DNA from: Morinoia aosen
Taxonomy: Eukaryota; Arthropoda; Malacostraca; Amphipoda; Talitridae
Direction: 5' to 3'
Length of the DNA stretch: 64,000 bases
NCBI GenBank assembly: GCA_030386875.1
Contig: CM059563.1
Span: 10,930,001-10,994,000 of the forward strand
In this document: piece after piece, positions 36,601 to 48,600 of the stretch
Layout of the letters: every line of letters starts with the position of its first letter
Position numbering within the stretch: position 1 is the first letter of the stretch
Made by a program: the position numbers and the translations under genes
The notes under the pieces: generated by a model
Seen by the model: the letters and a program-made list of their open reading frames with translations, nothing else
What the model was told of the DNA's origin: nothing
Database searches by the model: none

Positions 36601-39600
36601 TAGAAACATTTTAGGGCTCTTAAAATGTCTCCATTTTCATGTTTTCAACGATATAGTTTGCTACCAGAACATTATTTAGAATGGTATGTAGGTTTCATTA
36701 CAACCTCAAAATGATTTTTTACATGCTATTATTTTGGAGTTGTGCATTAAATTTTAGCTTTTGATTAATAGCCATGCAGGAGCTCATCTGTTAGTTTTGA
36801 CAATAGATCATGGTATATTTTCTTATTTTAGTGATGAAGATGATCAATTAAAATTGTAGGCAAGTTTAGACTTTTCTTTCAGTGCCCTACGAGGCCTGTC
36901 GAAAAAGTATCCGACCTTAATTTTTCCCGCGCAAAGTAGTGATTCTAAGGCGGCGCCACTGTGCACGGTGGAAGGAGGAATCTTAATGCGCATGCTTGAC
37001 TTTTTTCACCGCATTCACTTGGGCCACTCACTAGCTGGGGGTCGCCAAGTAAGGTGCTGTTCTAAGTGTTTGTCGGATTTAGTTTTCTTGCAAGATGACT
37101 GAACGAATTGAGCAAAGACACTGCATCAAATTTTGTCAAAAGCTTGGTGATTCTCAAATTGAAACAATTCGTAAGATTCAGCAGGTGTTTGGGGAAGATG
37201 CTATGGGTGTAACACAAATTAAGGAGTGGTTCAACCGATTCAAAGATGGCCGCACATCAGCGGAGAGTGAGCAGCGTTGTGGCAGGCCCAAAACTTCTCG
37301 GAGTGCAGCTGTTGTTGAGAGGGTGCGAAATTTGGTGATGGCAGATCGTCGTTTGACCGTGCGGGAGATTGCCCAAGAGGTTGGAGTGAGTAAAGATTCT
37401 GCACATGCCATTTTGACCAGACATGTGGACTGCGAACAACTGGCACTTGCATCACGACAACGCGCCCGCACATTCATCCCATTTGATCCGCAATTTCTTG
37501 GCCAAACATGGAATTACGACCGTTCGCCAACCTCCCTACTCTCCAGACCTGGCTCCTTGCGACTTCTGGTTGTTTCCAAAATTGAAGACACCACTGAAAG
37601 GATCCCGTTTTGAGAGTAGAGAAGAGATAATGCGGAACGCGACGACAGAGCTGAACACCATTCCAAAAGAAGACTTCCAGAGGTGTTTCCGGCAGTGGAA
37701 GGATCGGTGGGCTAAGTGTGTGGAAGCACAAGGAGCCTACTTTGAAGGGGATTAGGGTCCCAACCCCGTCAGGTTGTTGAAGTATTTTTTCTGGCCAAAG
37801 GTCGGATACTTTTTCGACAGGCCTCGTATATTTGTTCCTTGCATTGTGAGGAGTTGTGCACGTCATTTAAGCCATCCTGTTGAGGTCACTATGGATGGGA
37901 TGTCACTCTGGACATTGTTTAGTTGTTCCGAGTACTTTTCAATTATATTAGTAATAGTTAACACAAAATCTTCACTGTTCCAGTTTATTGTTCTATATTT
38001 AAATGAGTGCTGTTGGTTGTATTTAAGATGTTAATTTTAGTGTTATTTAGTTTCACCAAGGTAAGAAATGTTCATGCTCAGGTCACATAAACTGAAGCTA
38101 GTTCAATGTGACCTGAGTTAATTTTACTAGCTAGTTAATAGCTAGTTAATTCATAATAATTTAATTTTACTTCAGATAATTGAATGGGAAGCAATTATGT
38201 CATTTTGGTTGCAACTCAAAAGCATGTAATTGTATTTTCTTTGATATGATTTTTTTGTAAGAATCTTAGGGTTTGATGATGATTGCCCATTTGAGTTGTG
38301 CAGCTTTATTGTAATGAAAATTTGTGTTAGAAGAATGTTTGTGAAACTTGATCAATTTGCAGTTAGGTTATTTCCTGTGTGTCTTCAAAGCATAATTTTT
38401 TGCTACTTTACTTTGGTTGTAGAAAGAGTTGGGTCATGTATAATTAGTGTAGATTTGAATATTTACTCATTTTATTTATATGAGCTTTAGTGATGTACCG
38501 ATGTATCGGTATCGGCAGTATCGGCCATTTTTAGTGGTATCGGTATCGGCAAAATCCGGCCGATACTTTACCGATACTTTCCAAAAATACGTATTTTATC
38601 ATTCAAATGAAGGTCATAAATCCTGAAAGTAAAAGTATTTAACCTAATAATACCCGTTGTGTGTTTATTTATATATTTATTTGGTGTCCGCGTTGTGTGA
38701 TTTTTCGGTATCATGGATACCGAATTCCTCAGTGTAACATTAAAAGAGAGCGTTTCCATGCATTTAAATATTTGACATTTTATCAAGATAGGTTTTGTTA
38801 GGATAGGTTAGCTTAGATTAGGATAGGCTAGGTTAGCACAGGTTAGGTAATACTGTCAGAATTTTTTTTCGGGTCCGCCTAGCTTAACGATGACATTGTC
38901 CATGGAATCTCCGCGGGTCCTGCTACTATCTAATAATACCCTTGCTTTATTTGGAGTCCGCTTCTTCCATTTTCTTTGTCACGCTCATGAGGAGAGTTAT
39001 AGTGACCGTATCTGTGATACGAGTTTCACCAGTGCGTAAGAACAAGAATATTTTTCATCACGAGCGCTGTTAGGATGAAAACATTCGTTGGGCATCACAT
39101 TTGGAAAATTTGTTCAAGAAAGTTAGTGAGTCCCGTAATTTTTGACGGGCTGTGCGTACTTGTAATCAAATAAAGAGCCTATTCATACCTAGTAAATTAG
39201 ATGACTAACTGTTGAATTATAGCGTTCAATCAGGCCCGCTAACTGAATTCACTACTTTGAATTCCCGATGAGTCACGGTCATAACTGAAAGCTATGTAAA
39301 ATGAATAGTTAAACCCTGTAGCTACATAAAATTTGTATACTTTTACGACTAAACCTTTATAGTTTGACCTAATGTCCATATCTTATAGTATGTGACAGGC
39401 TAACAAAACCAAACCAATTTAATAAAGTTGAAGGTGCATTTGAAAGTTTTTGTGAATTTAATATAGAACTTTCCGAAAATTCTATTTTAATTTAGCTTGT
39501 AAATCGCCAAATATTACGAAGCTAATAATTTATTTTAACTTAGCATGCATATCACCGTTCATTACGAATGTTGCATTTTTCTTCTATGTTAAGATGTTTG

Positions 39601-42600
39601 AACAATTCACGAACAATCTTATAGTTCAATACATCTGAACGGGTCAGTTGATTGCTTTCATCGCAACTTGATGAATTTAAAAACGAGGAAAATTCCAATG
39701 AACTTAATCATATTTACTAGGAATACGTTTCGGAGTCCAGCTCCATCATCAGTTCGTAAAATTAAAATTCATTACGACTACAATAAAAGAAAAAAGAAAA
39801 TGTTGGATACAGTCATTAAAGACAATCACGAAAACAAAAAAAAAATCAAAACATGTCCCAGAGAAAGTAAAATCGACATGATCTACTTCCAATTTACGAT
39901 GGGTAGGAACTGTCAGAATTGTTGAGGGCCAGTTTTCGTTTAAAAATATGTAGCGACTCTGAAATTCTGAGGTCACATGTAGTTGAAGCCGAATCTAAGA
40001 TTTTGAAGTCCGCAGAGGATATCGGTTCGTTGCATTTTACTGCGTGATTACGTACGAATAGTGCGAATTCATTCCCCGTGCGGAAGCTTCAACTCCGATG
40101 TTCGGCCATTCTGATATAAAAATTTTGTGCCGTAATGCCGACGTACGATGATGTGCACTGCACACAACTGTAAGAATAAATCAGAAAGGCTCTTTCTCCA
40201 TCAAAAGCGTATCCTTGTACCGGAATTATATAATTTCATGGTTGCTTCATTTTTCCGGTACAAGGATACGCTTCCGATGGAGATGCGAACCTCGATCTCC
40301 GATTTATTTTTAACAGTTATACAGTTGTGTGCAGTGCACATCATCGGACGTCGGCATGACGTCACGAAATTTTTATAACAGAATGGTCGAACATTGGGGT
40401 CGAAGCTTCCGCGCGGGGAACTAATTAGCTTACTCCTCACACTCCGCAGTACGTAATCACGCAGTAAAATGCAACTAAATCTTAGATTCGGCTTCAACTG
40501 CATGTGACTTCAGAATTTTAGCGTCGCTACATATTTTTGAACGAAAACCGGCCCTCAACAATTCTGATATTCCTACCATAACAAATTGTAACCAAATAGT
40601 AATCTTGTCGATTTTAGTTTTTCTGGGACATGTTTTAATTTTATTTTTATTTTCTTGATTTCCTTTAATGACTGTATCCAACATTTTGCTCTATCTTTTA
40701 TTGCAGACATAACGATTTGTAAATTTACGAACTGATGATGGATCTGGACTCCGAAACGTATTCCTAATAAATATGATTAAGTTTCTTGAAATTTTCGTTT
40801 TTAAATTCCTCATCTTATAGATGGTTGCGGGTTTGCGGATATTTTCGGTTTCGGGGCTTACCGAATTTTAATATTTTCTTTCGCCAAAGTATGTACTCGT
40901 ATTTGGTGTGAATAACACGAAAATGACAATCCTTTTTTGGAGAAACTATTGTTTTGGTCCACTTTTGAAGCCAGTTGCTATTATAGCTAGTCTACATTAC
41001 GTTGCAATACGATTAGAAACACATATCTATTGAATGGATTTCATTTTCTTGTTTTTCTCAACAATATAGTTAACATAGCAAGAGCATTTTATTTTCTACA
41101 ATCGGAAACTTTTTTGTCAATATTTTTGTATTATTAGATATGTAAGGAAATAATTTTATTATAACTCCCATGTAGGAGTTATAATGGTTTTATTTTAACA
41201 CAAGTGTGCACGGCCCGCCAAAAATGGTATTCAATACTTTTCATGAATAAATTTTCAAGATGTAGATGGTAAACAAATACAATATATCCATCCTAGCAGT
41301 ACCCGTGATGAAAAATATTTTTCGCCCCGTTGAAACTCGTATCACAGATACGGCCATTATAATTATCCTTATGAGCGTGAGTGACAGAGAAATGGAAGAA
41401 ACAGACACCAAACAAATGAACCAAGGGCAAGGGTATTATTAGGTACCAGCATGACCCATGGAAATGCCGAGGACAATGCCATCGTTAAGCTAGATGGACC
41501 CATGGAAAAATTCCGTCAACATTATCTAACTTATGCTATCCTAATTCTATGTCATAACTCGCACCGCCACGAAGTACGTTCACCACGCGAAGGCCTAGCG
41601 ATCGTCATTACATGGTAGCAACTGCCGTTCTTGTGGGCCCTACACCACTAATGCGTTGTCCACTGTTGCCAATACGTGGAACGGAAAGTCGGGTAGGTTT
41701 AAAATGTTTATGCCGAGCACATATGCACAAGAACACACAAAGCTCTCTTGACTCGGAGTTCCCCTCCGGTGACAAATCACCATTACTCAAAAATGGTTAC
41801 TTCGGGCACAGCTATTCACCAAATTACTATATTTAATTTAATGTCTTTTAATTATTCAATATGGCCTGAAAGCTGCACAAAAGCGACATGGTTAGGAAAA
41901 TGCGCAAATTACGGCGATCACAACAACCTATCCAATACTACTAACCTATCCTGATAAAATTTCAAACAGTTCATTGCATGTACAGACGATCTTTCAATGT
42001 TACACTGAGGACTTCGGTCTCCGTGATACCGCAAACTCAGACATCCTATGTTTCTTAAGAAGCGGACACCGAACTAATACATAAACTAACATACAACGGG
42101 TATTATTAGGTTAGATGATTGTCAAAGTATCGGTATCGGTAGTAGTATCGGTCAAAGTATCGGTATTTTCAAGTATCGGAGTATCGGTATCGGTATCGGC
42201 CAAAAAATGGGTATCGGTATCGGCCAAAAAAATGGTATCGGTACATCACTAATGAGCTTGTGGTGGTGTAGATCAGGGGTCTACAAACTGTTTAATGTAA
42301 GGGCCACATTATATATTTCCCACATTCATGCGGCCCGAAGGAATAAAAGGGAAAAAAATTTAATTCAGCAATGCCAGTCATGCGATAATCATTTTTTCAA
42401 GGCCACCACACAGGGATTCGTTTGTGGGCCGGATGAAATTATGTGGCGGCCGGGTGTGGTCCGTGGGCCATAGTTTGGAGACCTCTGGTGTAGATAATAT
42501 AGATCCTCAACAAAATATGGACTGACGATAGTTCATAGAATGCATATAGCAGAACTTATTCTAGTCTGTGTCTTATTATCCCTTTAAATTTCATATTATC

Positions 42601-45600
42601 TCACTTGAGAATTGTACAGATACGGCGAAAAAGATTACTATGATGATGATTATTGCTGAATAGTAAGTATTTTTTCTTATTCAGTGTGCAAAAGCTGTTG
42701 AATTTTTTTGTATATACTGAATGTTTAATAAATAGCATCTTGCTGAAGTACATCAATGACAGTATTCACTTGCATAAATGATTATTTACGTCTGGCAGAG
42801 TGATCAACTTCGTGACAAAGCGCGTTTCTGGCTCTGCCAACACTCTGGGCACGGTGGCCGTACTATACTCGGCGCTGGGCTGCATGCTGTACTGGGGGCG
42901 AGGCAGCAAGGAGGACAGCGCCAACACTCTGCTTGCCGGATCCCTCACAGGCAAGTTTGCGTTGCAGAGCATGTGGATGTGAACACAATCTCAGATATTG
43001 AATGGCAAGAACTGGGCGATTAATTATTCATTAAAAACGATTGGTTCTGACGTTAAAAGGAACGATTTGTGTATCAGTGATACCTAGATGAATCAGTGAT
43101 GCGTAGATGCATCAGTGATACGTAGATGCATCAGTGATATGGGTTGAGTTTTGTGACTTCCCTTGTTATCAGGAAGAGGTTTCTCAGTTACATTTCCAAG
43201 AAGTGATTTTTTTGTCTGCGGCTTATTCCATGAGTTTGGAGGTATTTTGTTTGAGATGAAGTAATATGCTGAGGTATTGATTTGCTGTTAGGATGTATCC
43301 TTGGTGAGATATGGACTTGACGTGGATGACAATAGGAGCCATAATAAACATCACTCGTTAAGAGTAGTGTTAATTTTGGTGGGACACTATTCTTTGCTTA
43401 AATAACTGTGTCGAGTAGTTTTGTAAAATTCCATGAACTTACTTCTGTGAATTTGGCGCAATATGTCCTACGTTGTCTAAATGCTAGTATGCTAGTAACC
43501 TTTGTAGTACGCATACAACTACTGCTTGTTAATCGCAAGAAAAATTTCTTTTCTTGTGAAGTGAAAATATTTTCTTGATATTTTTGTTTTATGTTTCTTA
43601 TTAGAGTGGTCGGCATATTTCGGTACAGATCTTCATCTCTGATGGATCGGTAACTAACCTCTTTACCCTTTTTCAGTTGAATGAATTTTTGGGGTGATCC
43701 ATCTCGATTTTTCGTTGCATTTGCTAACTACTAGAGCTATTGAATATTCGTTTTTAGCAACTTCTCGGTTATTTATTTTATTCTATACGAGTGTACACGA
43801 CCCGTGAAAAATGACTGGATTTGATATTTTCCTTTAAATAAATCTTATAGGTGTGAATGGCCTAAATTTCCATTCTAATAGTACTCGCGATTAGGATATT
43901 CTTTGTATCACGGATAAGGTCGTAAAGCATTCTTAAGAGCGTACGCAACAGAGGGACGGACCAACCAACCAAGCAACAACTGTGCATAAGTGTAGACACC
44001 TGGCCCATTGTAATTACATAGAAGTTACACCAAAAAACATAAATTTATTTATTTAGTTAAGAAGCCACCTGGCGTTTTATTATGTAAGGATAGATTTTTA
44101 TCATAATATTGTGTAACATAATTGACTTAATGCATAATGTTGATATATGAGTGGTTTTTATCAATTTGATGACCGGAAAGGTTCAGCTTCAATTTAAAGT
44201 AGGTTTTTGTACTGCGAAAATGAATACAGCTTTAAACCATAGCCTAAATATTGCTTCAAAACCCTAGTCTTGCTGTATGGTAGACTTCTGTGAGGCAATT
44301 CTGCTTTTGAGGCATAGCGTTTTGTTCACTTGAAATTCAATGCACTTTTCTTTTAGCACATGACTATAAAAAGATTTGGATTAACTAGTGTAAAATGAAG
44401 TTGGCAAAAATACGTATTTTTATTCAGTTGTCAAAAGTGTATTCCATTTTTCTCTTCAGCAAAGTTTAAGAGATATTGCTTGAACTTGTGGACCAGTTGA
44501 GAGTTCCATACGATTCCAATTTGTCCATGATTTTCAGGGTTACAGTTGTTAAATTTTTTGGGGGTTTTTGTTATTAGTCTTTACTTGTTTGTCGTTAATG
44601 AATTCATATTTTCTGATGCAAAATTTGTGATTAACTCCAGAAATATGCTAAATAATGCTCTTATCTTACTGTAATTGTGTAGACTTTTTAGTTCAGCTTA
44701 TTATAAATAAAATGGTTCTGCATTGTTCCTTTTCGAGTGAAATCACTTTTATTTAGGAATTATTTTTGCGTGCACTTAGTGTTTCCGATTTATTTTGGTG
44801 TTAGTTACCGTTGTAGTGTAGTACCATGATGACGCATTTGGTTTGGAACACATCTCATTTGCATTTGGCTTTTTTCCTCTGTTTCCAGTATTCTTAACAT
44901 TAAATCCCTGTTATGTGTCAAGACTTAATTACTTGCGGCGCCCTCGTAGAGTGAAAAAAATACTAAAATCGGAATCCGCAGGAAAATCAAGTCAGAAGAA
45001 AAATCTTAATCAGAGGGCTAGAGGGTTATTGGCGAAAGGTCTAGTCAAATCACAGGGCTCTATCGGGTGAAACCCATAGAAGCCGTGGTCCCAGCGCGCT
45101 CAAATTTCGGGACCAGGTCGGGGATCGGGGGAAACCCCTAAGTTCCAAATTTCGTATCAATCGGGCCCATAAAAATGCTTTAAATTAGGAAAAACGGAAT
45201 TTTTTTTATCATTTTCAAACATTTAAAAGTTTTCAACTACGGGTCCTACAGGTCTGCGGATTTCATCTTCTTGTAGTCAGAGTAGCGCTACACCTCAGCC
45301 GAAACTTATACATGTTTGGCATAGAGAAAAATTTTTTGCTAGAGCCTCTTAAAAAAAGCATGCAAAAAAGTTGTCGATTTTTGGCATTTTTTTCTGCCCA
45401 GGCCAGCGGCGGAAAGGCTTTCAAAATTTGATATCTGGTAGAGCTTGGAAATATCTCTCGTGAAAAAAATCACAAAAAATCTGGGTGCCTAATTTTCGGA
45501 GAAAATGCCTCTCAAATATGACCTCGGAAAAAAAGGCATCTGCGCCAAACATTCTCAAGTTTTTTGGTTCAAAGTAGGAGGTCTGGGTTTTTCACACCTT

Positions 45601-48600
45601 ACAGAAAACATGTTGGTACATACGAGCAACTTGGTACAGCAAGTTTCACCGGTCGGATTTTTTTTTATTCGACTTCAAAGTGGGGTGTAAAAAAAGGGTT
45701 TTTTTCGGTCGGATTTTTCGACTGCTTCTCATGGCGTCCCCATCGCACGTGAAAGTCTCAAAATCTCATGAGAGGTTGCCATCAAAAATACCGACGACTC
45801 ACAGGATTGGCAGCGCTCAAAACGCTACCGTTTGGCCACAGCAGCTCATCAAAAAATGAGTGATTTTCGATTTTTCGCCGCTCAAAACAATTCTATTGCC
45901 CGCACAGAAAAAGTCATTTAACATGTTTTGCTTGTCGCATCATTTTACGCATTCAGTGAAATTTTCAGAACAAAATTCCCAGTAGTTTACGAGATAGGTG
46001 TTTTTGGTGATTTTTCCACTTTTCGCTCGATTTATGTTTCCCTGAGTAACCGCGATTTCCAATATAGGGCATAAAAAACTACTTTTTGGCTTTTTTCAAA
46101 CTCGAAATAGTGTGAAAGCGCAAACTATTGAAAATTTTTTCTAAGCAATTTCGATCCGAAAGCCCAATAATGAGTGATGAGTGTTTAAAGTTTTTTCGAT
46201 TTTATACATATTTTAGGACACGCAGCTATTTTTTGAGGGCAAGGTAGTGTCTTTAGAGTTGTTAGAAATATTTATTGCCACGAGGGTTGAGTCGAAAATA
46301 TGACATTTATACCTCTCAAAATCACTCATATTGAGTGATGCATTTATTTGAGGCTTTTGGAGTGGTCCCACAAAAAATTTCATAGAGACGAAATGTGTTG
46401 GAAATAGACGATTTACCCATGAGTAGTGTTTATTATCTTCCACAAACGTTTTTGGTCAATAATAGCCATAAATGATTTCATATCGAAATTTTCAAAGTCC
46501 AAATCATCGTATATATTCTCGCTGCCTCGCACGTGTTCTGCGAATCGTCGTAAAATTTCATCAATCTTGCGTTTTCAAAGTCGATTTTCTCAGGCTGTTT
46601 TGGTGTTATGTACTTCAATTTTTGAACACTGTTAGAATGTGTGCTTGTCATGAACACTAGAGAGAAAAATCATCAAGAAAACAGTAAGAAGTAGGTGTTT
46701 TGGGTACTCAAAGTTGCCTTATCGTCGGATTTTTACGACACCGAACGGAGAAAGAAATATTCGCTCAACTTGGCGTTTTCGAATCGATGTCATTTTTTTT
46801 CTATCATATTTGAGAAGTAGATTATCGATTCTGCAGTTTTTCATTGAACGGGTGAGCCTACTGATCAATTTTACAGAATCACCCTTGTCGAGAACTTGTC
46901 GTAATGGACTCTCAAAAATGCCCTCTCAGTGAAATTGGACCTTCGAAGTCGCGAATCTACTGGAAGTGCGTTTTTGACTCAAAATTTCTTGCAATTATCG
47001 AGTAATTGGGGTTTCCACCTCCTTCCTAGAGATTTTCCATATAACGATGATGATTAATCACCAGCAAAAAATGTCAAAACTTGATAAAATCTGCAGTTAT
47101 GAGACTTTGAAAACGCCTTGTTGGTAGATTTTAGAAGCACAGCAATATCCCGTTTTGAGGCCTTTTCGTGTCAATTCGTGTTGTGTGCTCACCAGCAGTT
47201 TTTGATGCTAGAAATCTGAAATTTGGTGTGCTCATAGGTCAAAAACTGTACTTTTCATTCCGTGAATAAAAAAAGCTCATTGAACATTTGGGTCTTTGTG
47301 GTCATGGCTTCATCAAAGCAGAAAATTAGCGCATCTGGCTGGGACCTGATCGATTGCGAAACACGGTACTTTGAGTTATTATTTCTCGCATTAGTTTTGA
47401 TGATGGAACATTGCAATTGTCGTATTTTTTTAACCAAGAACTTTCCAACAGTGCAATCAATTTTCGTTTAGAAATAGATATTAGAACTCATTGTTTGACT
47501 GCCTCAAAATCCTCTCAATCGCATCCGCAGGTTCTATGAGGCACTCATTTTGTCATTGAGTGGACATCGTTTAGAGGCTCACTCAGGATTCATATTTGAT
47601 GAGGATGTGTTTCCGATATGCACTGAATTTCTGAGAGTGTTTGCGTGTCTTAAAAACGTTATTTACGGAAACTAAAATATTATTACTGAAATATTGTGAG
47701 AAATTTGTAAATTCTCACTCAGACTTTGTTTAGGCTTCGATGTCGGTCAGTAATTGAGAAATAGGTCGGGTTGCACTGGAAAATTGTTTCCGCTCACAAA
47801 TTGCTTCATTTTGAGGAAATATGATCCTGAACGTGAATAAGTACTCATACTAGCGTGGATGATGAAGTTGTGTTTTGAATGCGTTACAATTCAGTCAGGC
47901 TATAGTGTTTGATGAGAGGATCAATTTCATTATGTTTTTCTGTAGGGAAATTGGCCACTTGAAGCTTCAAATTACAAAAACATGAATTTATTTCGAAATT
48001 CGATAAAAATCTCATTTCAGGTAGTTCGATGCTGAAATACGCATGAAACTTGCTTCATGATGTACGTAAGAGATAAGGTTTTTTTCATCTCGAGAAACTA
48101 AAAGTGACGATATGTTTTGAGTATTATTAATTTTCAATAATAATCCATGGATGAACTCGGTCTCAAATTGAGTGAAATTTCAATGAGGCATATTTTTGTT
48201 GGCGTTGAAGATAGAAGTCTGAAATTTTGATACAATCTAGAAATCAATAAGAAGTTTGTATGGTTACAATTTGAGAATGGTCCAATCGGTATTTGGGGAA
48301 AAAGAAGAAACCTTCGAAAATTCCATACCTAATTAAATTGATAAAAAAATGGCACTTAGAAACAAGCCAGAGAGACGATTTTAGGCTCAAAAGAAGCGTA
48401 ATCGAGAGCGTCTTATGAATTATGTCGATGAAAAATTTGTTAATGAATATTTTTTTATATATTCGGAAATGAGTTTTTGCAAATATTTTGGCTGTTTTCT
48501 CGTCAGGGAAGCGTGTTTTGAACAATTTTTTTGGACACTATGGAAGGGTTGCAATGTGCATAACGTACGCATTTCATAAATATTATAAAATGGTCGCCAA

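Noticed and set aside
38800..38860. Telomere-like TTAGG repeats
   Set aside because: AGGTTAG and GATTAGG motifs are scattered and irregular, not a telomeric array; they sit inside the hAT arm.
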